From Caballeronia choica (lineage in GTDB: Bacteria; Pseudomonadota; Gammaproteobacteria; Burkholderiales; Burkholderiaceae), in contig NZ_FCON02000023.1 of the NCBI RefSeq assembly GCF_001544535.1, forward strand, positions 23,530 through 87,529: DNA of 64,000 bases. Reading direction: 5' to 3'. This document shows positions 29,509 through 37,435 of this stretch, piece after piece. Made by a program: the position numbers and the translations under genes. The notes under the pieces are model-generated. The model saw only the letters and a program-made list of their open reading frames with translations, made no database searches and was not told the origin of the DNA. Numbering within the stretch: the first letter of the stretch is position 1; each line of letters opens with the position of its first letter.

Positions 29509-30846
29509 TCACTCCAGATTGGACGAGGTCAGCGCGCCGTCGATGGCATCCGCCAGCCGTTCGACGATTGTCTCGATTTGCGGCGCCGTGCAGATGAACG
29601 GCGGCGCGAGCAGCACATGATCGCCGATACTGCCGTCCACCGTGCCGCCCATCGGATACACCATCAGCCCGCGCTGCATCGCTTCGCTCTTGATGCGCGC
29701 GTGCAGCTTGATCATCGGATCGAACGGCGCCTGGGTCACGCGATCCCGCACGAGTTCGACGCCCACGAAGAGCCCACGTCCGCGAATGTCGCCGATGAAC
29801 GGATGCTCCGCATAGCGTTCGCGCAGCCGCGAGCGCAATTGTTCGCCGCGTGCCTTCACGTTGTCGAGCAGCCGTTCTTCTTCGATCACCCGCTGCACTT
29901 CGAGCGCCGCCGCGCACGCGGTCGCGTGTGCGATGTACGTGTGGCCGTGCTGAAAGAAGCCCGTGCCGCCGATGATCGTGCGGTAGATTTCGTCGCTCAC
30001 AAGCGTCGCGCCGATGGCCTGATAGCCCGCGCCGAGTCCCTTCGCGATCGTGAGGAGGTCGGGCGCGATGCCGTCTTCCTCGCAAGCGTAGAGATGGCCG
30101 GTGCGGCCCATGCCCGACATGATTTCATCGAGGATCAGCAATACGCCGTACTTGTCGCAGACGGCGCGAATCTTCCTGAAGTACTCGCGCACCGGGGGCA
30201 CCGCGCCGGCCGTCGCGCCGACGACGGTCTCCGCGACGAACGCCGCCACCGACTCCGCGCCGAGTTCGAGGATCTTGCTTTCGAGTTCATCGGCGAGCCG
30301 CTGCGCAAACGCCTCTTCGCTTTCGCCGGCGCGTTGCTCGCGATACGCGTAGCAAGGGCTCACGTGATGCGCTTCGATCAGGATCGGCAGGAACGGCTCG
30401 CGACGCCAGGCATTGCCGCCGATCGCGAGCGCGCCGAGCGTGTTGCCGTGATAGCTCTGCCGGCGCGCGATGAAATGCCGTCGCTGCATCTCGCCCTTTT
30501 CGACGAAATATTGCCGCGCGAGCTTGAGCGCCGCTTCGATCGCTTCCGATCCGCCCGACACGAAGTACACGTGCCCGAGCCCTTTGGGCGCGGCATCGAC
30601 GAGACGGTCTGCGAGTTCTTCCGCAACGTTCGTTGTGAAGAACGACGTGTGCGCATACGGAAGCTGTCGCGCTTGCCGCTCGATCGCGTCGATTACGCGT
30701 TGATTGCTGTGTCCCAGGCACGAGACGGCCGCGCCGCCGCAGGCGTCGATATAACGCTTGCCCTCCGAGTCGATGATTTCGATTCCGTCGCCCGCCACGG
30801 CAACGGGAAGCGTCGCACGCGGGGCGCGATGAAAGACGGTGGTCAT
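29509..30846 (-). CDS. Class III PLP-dependent aminotransferase
   Basis: A 445-residue fold-type I aminotransferase of the omega-amino acid:pyruvate / ornithine group. The SYHGNTLGAL motif is conserved. DEIMSGMGRTGHLYACE contains the PLP-binding Asp, and AKGLGAGYQAIGA contains the Schiff-base Lys. It would remove an amino group (often a terminal or omega one) to pyruvate or 2-oxoglutarate. The ATG overlaps the stop of the acyl-hydrolase gene (ATGA, 30843-30846), so the two act in sequence or are at least co-made. Confidence 0.9.
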   Translation of the reverse strand: MTTVFHRAPRATLPVAVAGDGIEIIDSEGKRYIDACGGAAVSCLGHSNQRVIDAIERQARQLPYAHTSFFTTNVAEELADRLVDAAPKGLGHVYFVSGGSEAIEAALKLARQYFVEKGEMQRRHFIARRQSYHGNTLGALAIGGNAWRREPFLPILIEAHHVSPCYAYREQRAGESEEAFAQRLADELESKILELGAESVAAFVAETVVGATAGAVPPVREYFRKIRAVCDKYGVLLILDEIMSGMGRTGHLYACEEDGIAPDLLTIAKGLGAGYQAIGATLVSDEIYRTIIGGTGFFQHGHTYIAHATACAAALEVQRVIEEERLLDNVKARGEQLRSRLRERYAEHPFIGDIRGRGLFVGVELVRDRVTQAPFDPMIKLHARIKSEAMQRGLMVYPMGGTVDGSIGDHVLLAPPFICTAPQIETIVERLADAIDGALTSSNLE

Positions 30847-31886
30847 GGCGTGTTCGTCTCCTGGGGAATGAATTGCCGGAAGCGAAGCTCGCTCTGCTGG
30901 TGAACTTCGAGTTCGACGCCCGCTTTACCGACGACGAACAGCGCTGTCGCGAGCGTGTTTTCTTCGTCGGGGTCGGCGGGATCGTCGCGATGGATTGGCA
31001 GGCCTTCGGGCGCCTTGTCGGCGAGCACTTGCAGGAGTGCGCGCGCGTCGACATCGCCAAGTTGCGGCAACAGTACGTCGAGCCGCGCCTGACGATCGGC
31101 CGAGGATTGCGTCACGATCTGCTGCTCGTGGTTTGAAGGACCGTGGATCAAATGATTTGCATGGCCCGAAAGCGGCGCGGCATCGCGAACCGAGCAACGC
31201 GCAACCGTCGCTTCGATGCTCAACACGCGCGCATCGCCCGCGCATCCGAGCGTATGGTGAAAGCCGCTGGCGCGCTTCGCATCTGAGAGAAGGCGCACGG
31301 CTTCATCGAGCGAACGCGCATCGAGCACCGCGCGGGTCAGCACCATGCGCGGCACGCCGATCGCGGGATGCTTGATGCGCACGTTGTTGATCGCCTGCGC
31401 GAGTCCCGCGCGATTCGCCGCGAAAGTATGGCCCGGCAGCGAGCCCGGATAGTAGAAGCTGACGAAGCCGGGCTTGCCGTCGGGCCGGATATCGACGAGC
31501 AGGCACTTGTCGCGCAGATACGGATCGCCGTCTTCGTTGTGCGCGATGAAGCGCGCATCGCCGGCTTTCGATACGGCCGCGAGTGTCGTGCATCCGTCCG
31601 GCGCGTTGTGGATCAGTTCGCCACGGCAGTTCCAGAGGAAGATGTCGTCCGGCGACCAGCCGAGGCCTGCCGCCATGCCATCGAGTTCCGCGACATGCGC
31701 GGGAAAGGCGTCTTCGGCGGCGCGCCGCAGTTCGCGCACGAACGGATGCTCGCGCCAGCGCTTCACGGCATGCCACGCAGCGCTTTGTGCCATGTACGCG
31801 TTCATCACCGGACGAGCCAGCATACCGAGGCCGTAGCCGATGTCGTAAGGCGATCCGGAAATCACGGAAGGAGTCAGAATCCGCAT
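30843..31886 (-). CDS. C45 family autoproteolytic acyltransferase/hydrolase
   Basis: A 347-residue Ntn-type enzyme related to acyl-CoA:6-aminopenicillanate acyltransferase. The probable autocleavage site is Gly98-Cys99 in DGCTTLA, near the position used in the fungal enzyme; FIAHNEDGDP follows, another family hallmark. Mature enzyme would be two chains with Cys99 as N-terminal nucleophile, acting on N-acyl amides. It sits between an amino acid ABC transporter and an aminotransferase, so a hydrolase releasing an amine from an imported N-acyl compound is the natural reading. No signal peptide is seen. Confidence 0.85.
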   Translation of the reverse strand: MRILTPSVISGSPYDIGYGLGMLARPVMNAYMAQSAAWHAVKRWREHPFVRELRRAAEDAFPAHVAELDGMAAGLGWSPDDIFLWNCRGELIHNAPDGCTTLAAVSKAGDARFIAHNEDGDPYLRDKCLLVDIRPDGKPGFVSFYYPGSLPGHTFAANRAGLAQAINNVRIKHPAIGVPRMVLTRAVLDARSLDEAVRLLSDAKRASGFHHTLGCAGDARVLSIEATVARCSVRDAAPLSGHANHLIHGPSNHEQQIVTQSSADRQARLDVLLPQLGDVDARALLQVLADKAPEGLPIHRDDPADPDEENTLATALFVVGKAGVELEVHQQSELRFRQFIPQETNTP

Positions 31887-31897
31887 TCGATATTCAC

Positions 31898-32626
31898 TCA
31901 GGATACGTGTTGCAAGAATTCTTTCAGGCGCTGCGACGGCGGCCGATCGATGAGTTCGTGCGGCGCGCCATCCTCGGCGATGCCGCCCTGATCCATGAAC
32001 AGCATCCGGGTGCCGACGCGTTTCGCAAAACCGATCTCGTGCGTGACGACGATCATCGTCATGCCTTCGGTCGCGAGGTCCTGCATCACCTTGAGCACTT
32101 CGTGGCGCAGTTCGGGATCGAGGGCGGAGGTCGGCTCGTCGAACAGCATCAGTTTGGGCCTGATCGCGAGCGCGCGTGCGATTGCGACGCGCTGCTGCTG
32201 TCCACCCGACAACTCCGACGGAGTGTGATTCGCCCGGGCCGCCAGCCCGACCTTCGCAAGCAGCGCCAGCGCTTCGTCGCGCGCCTGCGTGCGGGTCGCG
32301 CCGCGCACCTGGATCGGGCCGAACATCACGTTTTCCAGCGCGGTCATCTGCGGGAAGAGGTTGAACTGCTGGAAGACCATGCCGGCTTCGAGCCGGATCG
32401 CGCGGATGGTCGACGCGCTGCCCTTCACGCTCTGCCCGTCGACCAGCAGCTCGCCGCCGGAGATTTTTTCGAGCGCGTTGATGCAGCGAAGCATCGTCGA
32501 CTTGCCGGAGCCGGATGGACCGACGACCACGACCACCTCGCCGCTGTCGATGGACAGGTTGATGTCCTTGAGCACCGCGACGTGGCCGAAGCTCTTCGAA
32601 ACGCCTTTGAATTCGATCATGCTCAT
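31898..32626 (-). CDS. Polar amino acid ABC transporter ATP-binding protein (GlnQ type)
   Basis: A 242-residue ATPase. Walker A is GPSGSGKS, signature [15 protein letters not shown], Walker [13 protein letters not shown] and switch His in VTHEIGFA. Length and sequence match the GlnQ/HisP class. The start is ATG 32626 (MSMIEF); it overlaps the permease stop by 4 bp. The gene is followed after 11 bp by the C45 enzyme. Confidence 0.94.
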   Translation of the reverse strand: MSMIEFKGVSKSFGHVAVLKDINLSIDSGEVVVVVGPSGSGKSTMLRCINALEKISGGELLVDGQSVKGSASTIRAIRLEAGMVFQQFNLFPQMTALENVMFGPIQVRGATRTQARDEALALLAKVGLAARANHTPSELSGGQQQRVAIARALAIRPKLMLFDEPTSALDPELRHEVLKVMQDLATEGMTMIVVTHEIGFAKRVGTRMLFMDQGGIAEDGAPHELIDRPPSQRLKEFLQHVS

Positions 32627-33279
32627 AGAATCCGCATCCTTCTTTCGACGAGGCGCAGCGCGAGCGTCATCGCGCCGGTGAGAACGAGATAGAACACCGC
32701 GACCGCCGTCCAGATCTCGACGGCGCGAAAGTTGCCGGCGATGATCTCCTGCCCCTTGCGCGTCAGTTCGCCGACGCCGATCACGATGAAAAGCGACGTG
32801 TCCTTGAGGCTCACGATGCATTGATTGCCGAGCGGCGGAATCAGCCGCCGGAACGCGAGCGGCCCGACGATCCTGACGAGCACGCGCGGCATGGAAAGAC
32901 CCATCGCGAGGCCGGCTTCGGTGAGGCCCTTTGGTATCGACAGCAGCGCGCCGCGCACGACTTCGGCGAGGTAGGCGCCCGAGTTGACCGTGATCGCGAT
33001 GATGGCGGCGCTGAGGCCGTCGATGCGGATGTGCGCGAGCAGCGGCAGCGCGAAATAGAGGAACATCACCTGGACGACGATCGGCGTGCCGCGAATCAAC
33101 TCCACATACACCTGCGCCGCGACGTTGAGCGCGAGCGGCCCATAAGCGCGGAACACGCCTGCGATCACGCCGACGATCGAGCCGCCCGCAAGACCGCACA
33201 CGGCGATGAAGATAGTGAGCTTCACGCCTTCGATGAGATCGGGCAGCGAAGCGGTAATAACGGACCAGTCAAAGTCCAT
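32623..33279 (-). CDS. Polar amino acid ABC transporter permease
   Basis: A 218-residue inner-membrane permease of the His/Glu/Gln/Arg type. [18 protein letters not shown] is the family hallmark and the EAA-type loop lies in [19 protein letters not shown] single permease gene suggests a homodimer. I chose ATG 33279 (MDFDW), seven bases after AGGAG; a nearer ATG is out of frame. Confidence 0.92.
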   Translation of the reverse strand: MDFDWSVITASLPDLIEGVKLTIFIAVCGLAGGSIVGVIAGVFRAYGPLALNVAAQVYVELIRGTPIVVQVMFLYFALPLLAHIRIDGLSAAIIAITVNSGAYLAEVVRGALLSIPKGLTEAGLAMGLSMPRVLVRIVGPLAFRRLIPPLGNQCIVSLKDTSLFIVIGVGELTRKGQEIIAGNFRAVEIWTAVAVFYLVLTGAMTLALRLVERRMRIL

Positions 33280-33346
33280 GCATGGCTCCTGAAGTTTGTT
33301 TTGAACAAGCGGCGGCGAGGCCACTGCATAGGCCACCGCAGCTGCT

Positions 33347-34102
33347 TCAGGACTTCGGCGGCTCGGAGCCGAACCACTTCTTGTAGAGCTTCGCGTAACG
33401 GCCGTCGGCCTTGATCTTCTTCAGTTCCTCGTTCACTGTCGGCACCAGAGGACTGCCCTTCGGAAAGCCGATGCCGTACTTGTCGCCGGCAACCTGATCG
33501 CCTGCGCTCTTCACCGTGCCCTTGCCCGCGGTCTTCACGAAGTAGAGGACGTTCGGCGTGTCGTGCACGGCGGCATCGACGCGGCCTGCCTGCAGCGCGA
33601 GATACGCCTGGTCGATGTTGGAGAACTGGCGAATCTCTGCGGGCTTCAGGTTCTCCTTGACCCATGCGCTCGCGGCTGTCCCCGTCTTCGCGGCGACGAC
33701 CTTGCCGTTCAGGTCGCGGATCGACTTGATGCTCGTGTTGCCGCTCTGGACCATGGCCAGGACGCCGCTGTCGTAGTACGGATCGGAGAAGTCGATCGCC
33801 TTCTTGCGCTCTTCCCGGATGGTCATGCCCGACAGCGCGAGGTCGATGTTCTGCGTCTGCAGCGCGGGAATCAGGCCGGCGAAGTCCATCGGCTGGATCT
33901 TGTACTTCCAGCCCTGATCCTTGGCGATCTCCGCCCACAGGTCGAGGTCGAAGCCGACGTACTTGTCGCCTTCCTTGAACTCGAACGGCATGAACGACGT
34001 GTCGGTGCCGACCACGAGTTCCCGGGTTTCCGCATGTGCGATGCCGGCGCCGAATACGGCGGCCGCAATCATCGACACGACAAACAAACGACGACGTCCC
34101 AT
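33347..34102 (-). CDS. Polar amino acid ABC transporter substrate-binding protein
   Basis: A 251-residue family 3 periplasmic binding protein. The signal peptide ends at [22 protein letters not shown] opens the mature domain, followed by [32 protein letters not shown] and VAAKTGTAA. Ligand specificity is not readable. ATG 34102 lies 8 bases after GGAG and is preferred over TTG 34117. It is the first transporter gene behind the RpiR regulator, with two copies of a candidate operator upstream. Confidence 0.92.
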   Translation of the reverse strand: MGRRRLFVVSMIAAAVFGAGIAHAETRELVVGTDTSFMPFEFKEGDKYVGFDLDLWAEIAKDQGWKYKIQPMDFAGLIPALQTQNIDLALSGMTIREERKKAIDFSDPYYDSGVLAMVQSGNTSIKSIRDLNGKVVAAKTGTAASAWVKENLKPAEIRQFSNIDQAYLALQAGRVDAAVHDTPNVLYFVKTAGKGTVKSAGDQVAGDKYGIGFPKGSPLVPTVNEELKKIKADGRYAKLYKKWFGSEPPKS

Positions 34103-34164
34103 CAGTTTTCTCCGCAAGCGATTGACGATGCCACCGCGCCCTCCAACTGGACGGCGTCTGATGG

Positions 34165-34176
34165 CGACAACAAATG
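34165..34176 (-). promoter_or_regulatory. Candidate RpiR operator, copy 1 (upstream of the transporter genes)
   Basis: CGACAACAAATG lies 63 bp upstream of the binding-protein start codon. The same 12 bases occur exactly at 35182-35193, upstream of the regulator gene. Such sharing between regulator and target promoters suggests an operator; protein binding is inferred. Confidence 0.5.
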
Positions 34177-34215
34177 ATGCTTAAGCAACGTGCGATGTTT
34201 AAATTATATTAAACG

Positions 34216-34233
34216 CAACAAATGTTGTTGTCG
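34216..34233. promoter_or_regulatory. Candidate RpiR operator, palindromic copy
   Basis: CAACA-AA-TGTTG (34216-34227) continued by TTGTCG forms a near-symmetrical site built from the same CAACAAATG core as the two exact copies. It lies in an AT-rich stretch (34198-34215) between the regulator and the transporter genes. The symmetry suits a dimeric SIS-domain regulator. Confidence 0.5.
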
Positions 34234-34300
34234 AGAATGTCATGCAGCCAAAAAGGAACGTCAAGCAAAAAATCGTGGAGAGATGCCGCGGCCGGCGGAA

Positions 34301-35161
34301 TCAGGAGACGTATGCGCCTTTGTCGTGCAGCGCGGCTTCGGCGTCTTCGAGTTGCTTCACGGCGCCCCGGCCTTCGAGCGCAAGCAGATGCGCGACCAAT
34401 GCTTCCGCAATCGCCGACGCCGCCACGAGCGACGGAAAGAACGACGGACTGCCGTGCGTGAAGAGCAGCACGCAATCGGCGTTGAGCGCGATTGGCGAGA
34501 CGGCGCTGTCGGTGATGGCGACGAGCTTGCTGCCTTGCTCCTTCGCCGCTTGCGCGACGCGCACGGCTTCCGTCGAGTAAGGCGCGAAGCTGGTCACGAC
34601 GGTTGCGTGTCCCTTGTCGATGCTGCGCAACTGCATCTCGAGCGTGCCGGCATCGCCGGAAACGAGACTTACGGACGGCCGGAACAGGCGATAGCCGTAG
34701 ACGAGACCGAACGCCACCGGATAGCACGAGCGAAAGCCCGCGACATGAACATGCGGCGCGCGCCGCAACAACTTCGCCGCCTCGACGACGCGGCTGCCAT
34801 TTTGCGCGAGGGTCGTCTCCAGGTTGTGCTGCTGGGCCAGCGCGAGTTCGTTCGCGAGGGCTTCGCCGGAGCCGCCCTTGACGAGCGTTCGCGCTTTCGT
34901 CGCGAGCGGTTCGGGCCGCGTGCGAAGGCGCGCGACGAACAGTTCCCTGAGGTCGTTCCATCCGGGAAAGCCGAGTTGTTGCGACAGTCTCACCAGCGCG
35001 GCGGGCTGGACCTTCGCGCGCTCGGCGACCTTGCGCATCGACGAGACGGCGACTTCATCGGGATAGTCGAGCAGGAATGCGGCGCCCGCCTGGAACTGCG
35101 GACTCAGCGTCTGGAAGGTGGCGCGAATGGCGACGGTCAGATCGTCGAAGGTTTGATGCAC
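34301..35161 (-). CDS. MurR/RpiR family transcriptional regulator
   Basis: A 286-residue regulator. The N-terminal HTH_6 domain (about residues 1-78) includes KVQPAALVRLSQQLGFPGWNDLR. The C-terminal SIS domain (about 120-260) shows VHVAGFRSCYPVAFGL and VTSFAPYSTEAVRVA. Family members sense phosphosugars or other small acids. The gene heads the transport/catabolic cluster on the same strand, 198 bp upstream of the binding-protein gene, and carries a copy of the CGACAACAAATG motif 21 bp upstream of its start, so autoregulation is plausible. Confidence 0.9.
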   Translation of the reverse strand: MHQTFDDLTVAIRATFQTLSPQFQAGAAFLLDYPDEVAVSSMRKVAERAKVQPAALVRLSQQLGFPGWNDLRELFVARLRTRPEPLATKARTLVKGGSGEALANELALAQQHNLETTLAQNGSRVVEAAKLLRRAPHVHVAGFRSCYPVAFGLVYGYRLFRPSVSLVSGDAGTLEMQLRSIDKGHATVVTSFAPYSTEAVRVAQAAKEQGSKLVAITDSAVSPIALNADCVLLFTHGSPSFFPSLVAASAIAEALVAHLLALEGRGAVKQLEDAEAALHDKGAYVS

Positions 35162-35181
35162 GATGCCGTCTCGTTGTGGTT

Positions 35182-35193
35182 CGACAACAAATG
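35182..35193 (-). promoter_or_regulatory. Candidate RpiR operator, copy 2 (upstream of the regulator gene)
   Basis: An exact copy of CGACAACAAATG (also at 34165-34176), followed here by TTACG, lies just upstream of the RpiR start codon and within the 75-bp gap after the cupin gene. Confidence 0.5.
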
Positions 35194-35236
35194 TTACGTA
35201 GCGGCCTGCGCATTTGCAAGGCGTGACGGCGGGCGG

Positions 35237-35503
35237 CTACTTCCTGCCAACGAGATAGGTGACGCCTGCGGGTCCGTAGCGTTCGGCGTGGGATTCGTTC
35301 GCGGGGAGATGAAAGACGTCGCCGGGCTGATAGCGTTGCTCTGCTTCGCCCGCTCGAATCGAGAGTTCGCCTGCGAGGATCAGTGCCTTGGCCTCGAACG
35401 GATGTGCGTGCGTGTCGAGTGACTGGTTCGGCTCGCGCGTCACCGTGACGATTTCCTTGAATCCTTCGCTCGCCAGTGCGGCGAGAAATTCGTCGCGCGT
35501 CAT
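35237..35503 (-). CDS. Small cupin-domain protein
   Basis: An 88-residue single-domain cupin. The two cupin motifs are visible: HAHPFEAKALILAGELSI and PGDVFHLPANESH, giving a likely metal site of His/Glu residues. It lies upstream of the RpiR gene on the same strand and may be cotranscribed. A role as a small isomerase, dioxygenase or sensor cannot be told from sequence. Confidence 0.82.
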   Translation of the reverse strand: MTRDEFLAALASEGFKEIVTVTREPNQSLDTHAHPFEAKALILAGELSIRAGEAEQRYQPGDVFHLPANESHAERYGPAGVTYLVGRK

Positions 35504-35549
35504 GTTGTGGGCGGTGGTTCAGTTCTTACTCGGTTTTTGCAATCGAAAG

Positions 35550-35589
35550 GGAGAATCCGCCGTGCCGAAAGGTCGTGGCGGGATTCTCC
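35550..35589 (-). terminator. Long hairpin downstream of the small secreted-protein gene
   Basis: GGAGAATCCGCC (35550-35561) pairs with GGCGGGATTCTCC (35577-35589) with one bulged base. It starts 14 bp past the stop of the minus-strand gene at 35603. The T-tract is poor (CTTTCGATT), so it may stabilise the mRNA end rather than terminate alone. Confidence 0.5.
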
Positions 35590-35602
35590 GTGTCGCGGTG
35601 CA

Positions 35603-35890
35603 TCACTGGCCAAAGAAAATATCGCATCCCGGGCCGCGGGTGCATGGCTTCGACGTCATGCTGCCCATCGCGCTGCGCGTCGATGGAACGCCGCCGTATG
35701 AGCTGTTGTCAGTGCCCTGGGCCGGCGCGTTGGCGTCCTGCTGCATGCCGGGTTGTGCCATCGTCTGGCCTGTTGTGTCGGCGCCCTGCATCGGCGGCTG
35801 GGCGGTGCGATAGGTTTCCTGGGCGGATGCAAGTCCACCCACGGCAACGAGCGATGCGACGACCGTCGTCAATAACAAGCGTGATTTCAT
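35603..35890 (-). CDS. Small secreted protein of unknown function
   Basis: A 95-residue protein with a clear signal peptide (MKSRLLLTT..., cleavage ASA/Q at 23-24). The mature part is rich in Gln, Gly, Met, Ser and Thr and low in complexity, with two cysteines near the C-terminus (KPCTRGPGCD) that could pair. ATG 35890 has an AGGAG site at good spacing. No family is recognised. Confidence 0.65.
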   Translation of the reverse strand: MKSRLLLTTVVASLVAVGGLASAQETYRTAQPPMQGADTTGQTMAQPGMQQDANAPAQGTDNSSYGGVPSTRSAMGSMTSKPCTRGPGCDIFFGQ

Positions 35891-36296
35891 CTCGACTCCT
35901 TCATTTAAGCTGATCGCGTGACACCCGCACGGTGCGTCTGGCGGGTCGGGTATCCGTTCGCAAGGGGCGTGCCGCATGAGCGGCGAAGCGCGTCGTGTCG
36001 AGCGGATCGTGCCGGCTCCGGGCCGGTTGTGCCGGCGTGCCGAACTAGTTGGGCTGATACTTGGGCGTCGCATCGACGGTTGCCGATGCGACGCAGGGCG
36101 GTGCGCCGGTGAAGTGTCCGGTGCGGAGACCGGCAGTTTCCAGGCATTGCGTGGCCGCGCTGCATTTTCGTTATAGCGCGCTAATCGGCGAATTGACAGC
36201 ACATTTGCATCGCATGCAGCGATAGCGCCGCTGGCGCATCCGGATATGACATTTCTGCCATCTTGCACCGGAAATTCGGAGGTGAAAGGAGGCGGC
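35891..36296. other. Intergenic region between divergent genes
   Basis: About 400 bp without a convincing gene. It holds the promoters for the small secreted protein (-) and arsC (+), a 10-bp perfect palindrome TAGCGCGCTA at 36174-36183, and mixed base composition. Short open frames here lack ribosome-binding sites and codon bias. Confidence 0.5.
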
Positions 36297-36350
36297 ATGA
36301 CCATTGGCCGGGCTCACACTAAAATGTTGAAAGACCGGGCCACCCGATAG
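36297..36350 (+). CDS. Possible 17-residue leader ORF upstream of arsC
   Basis: ATG at 36297 is preceded by an ideal Shine-Dalgarno (AAAGGAGG, 36286-36293 region) and opens a frame of 17 codons ending TAG at 36348-36350, 22 bp before arsC. The peptide reads MTIGRAHTKMLKDRATR. The ribosome site is stronger than that of most genes in this window. It may be a small protein, a translational leader, or chance. Confidence 0.35.
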   Translation: MTIGRAHTKMLKDRATR

Positions 36351-36372
36351 GCTCGAAACGAAGGAAGACATC

Positions 36373-36795
36373 ATGACCGTCACGATCTACCACAACCCTC
36401 AATGCGGCACGTCGCGCAACACGCTTGCGCTGATCCGCAACGCGGGCATCGAGCCGAAAGTCGTCGAATATCTGGTGTCGCCGCCGGATCGCGAGACGCT
36501 TGCCAGCCTGATCGCCCGCGCCGGCCTGACCGTGCGCGACGCGCTGCGCGAAAAGGGCACGCCGTACGCGGAACTCGGCCTCGACGACCCCAGCCTCTCC
36601 GACGATCAGCTGATCGACGCCATGCTCGTCCATCCGATCCTGATCAATCGCCCGTTCGTGGAGACGCCGCTCGGCGTGCGTTTGTGCCGGCCGTCGGAAC
36701 AGGTGCTCGACCTTTTGCCGGCGCCGCAACAGGGCCGGTTCGCGAAGGAGGACGGCGAAGTCGTCATCGATGACAAGGGGCAGCGCGTGCGCTGA
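36373..36795 (+). CDS. arsC: Arsenate reductase (glutaredoxin-dependent)
   Basis: A 140-residue ArsC of the thioredoxin-fold, glutathione/glutaredoxin class. The catalytic motif is HNPQCGTSRN with Cys11. HPILINRPFV and the C-terminal LCRPSEQVLDLL are family blocks. It reduces arsenate to arsenite. No arsR or arsB gene is adjacent, so this may be a stand-alone house copy. Length is normal. Confidence 0.92.
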   Translation: MTVTIYHNPQCGTSRNTLALIRNAGIEPKVVEYLVSPPDRETLASLIARAGLTVRDALREKGTPYAELGLDDPSLSDDQLIDAMLVHPILINRPFVETPLGVRLCRPSEQVLDLLPAPQQGRFAKEDGEVVIDDKGQRVR

Positions 36796-36924
36796 GTCGT
36801 CGTCGGCGCTCGGTAACGACGCGTTACCTTTCTCGCAGCGCTGTTGCACCTGTGTCAGATATCGCCCTCTAGACTGCGTTCGTGGTCAATGACTGACATT
36901 GCACTCGGTGCAAGGAGAAGCGAT

Positions 36925-37212
36925 ATGAACAAGAAAATCCTCGGGGCGGCTCTGGGTGTTGCGGCGCTGGTGGCGTCGTCGGCTGCGTCGGCGCATGTGG
37001 ATCTCGCGGTCGGGATCGGCGTGCCGGGCTATTACGCGGCGCCGCAGCCGGTGTATGTCGCGCCGCCGCCCGTCGCAGTGGCGTACGGCTACGGCGGTTA
37101 CGACGACGGGCGCGCCCGCGAATGGCGCGAGCGCCGCGAATGGCGTGAACGTCACTGGCGTCACGAAGCGCGCCGCGAGGAGCGCTGGCACGATCGTCAC
37201 GGCTGGGATTGA
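36925..37212 (+). CDS. Small exported protein with Trp/Arg/His-rich tail
   Basis: A 95-residue protein. A signal peptide (cleavage ASA/H at 23-24) is followed by a Pro/Tyr/Val/Gly-rich segment (VYVAPPPVAVAYGYGGY) and a highly charged tail of REWRER-like repeats rich in Trp, Arg and His. Such proteins are common in Burkholderia; function is unknown. ATG 36925 has a strong AAGGAG. A strong terminator follows. Confidence 0.75.
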   Translation: MNKKILGAALGVAALVASSAASAHVDLAVGIGVPGYYAAPQPVYVAPPPVAVAYGYGGYDDGRAREWRERREWRERHWRHEARREERWHDRHGWD

Positions 37213-37246
37213 TCCGGCGCACGTTTACGCGCGTTGGAGTGAAAAG

Positions 37247-37287
37247 ACGGCGGCGGGGCCTGACGGTCCCGCCGCCGTTTGTTTTTT
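37247..37287 (+). terminator. Strong intrinsic terminator
   Basis: A 14-bp stem (37247-37260 with 37265-37278, one G-T pair) and a TGAC tetraloop are followed by TTGTTTTTT. It ends transcription of the Trp/Arg-rich small protein gene. Confidence 0.88.
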
Positions 37288-37435
37288 GACGCGCGGCTCC
37301 GTGCGATGAGCGTGCACCGCGAGCCACGGCGTGCGTCGCCAGCCTGTCGTCGCGATGACGCGCCGCTTCAGCGCGCCTGCATGAATTCAGGGAACGCTGA
37401 TAGGATCGTGTCTCAATAATAAACGGGACACGGAC

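Noticed and set aside
33279-33290. Alternative ATG (33283) for the amino acid permease
   Set aside because: It is out of frame with the permease; the ATG at 33279 gives the family N-terminus and good spacing to AGGAG.
35918-36112. A 64-codon frame in the arsC upstream region
   Set aside because: Arg-rich composition, no ribosome-binding site and overlap with a probable divergent promoter region.
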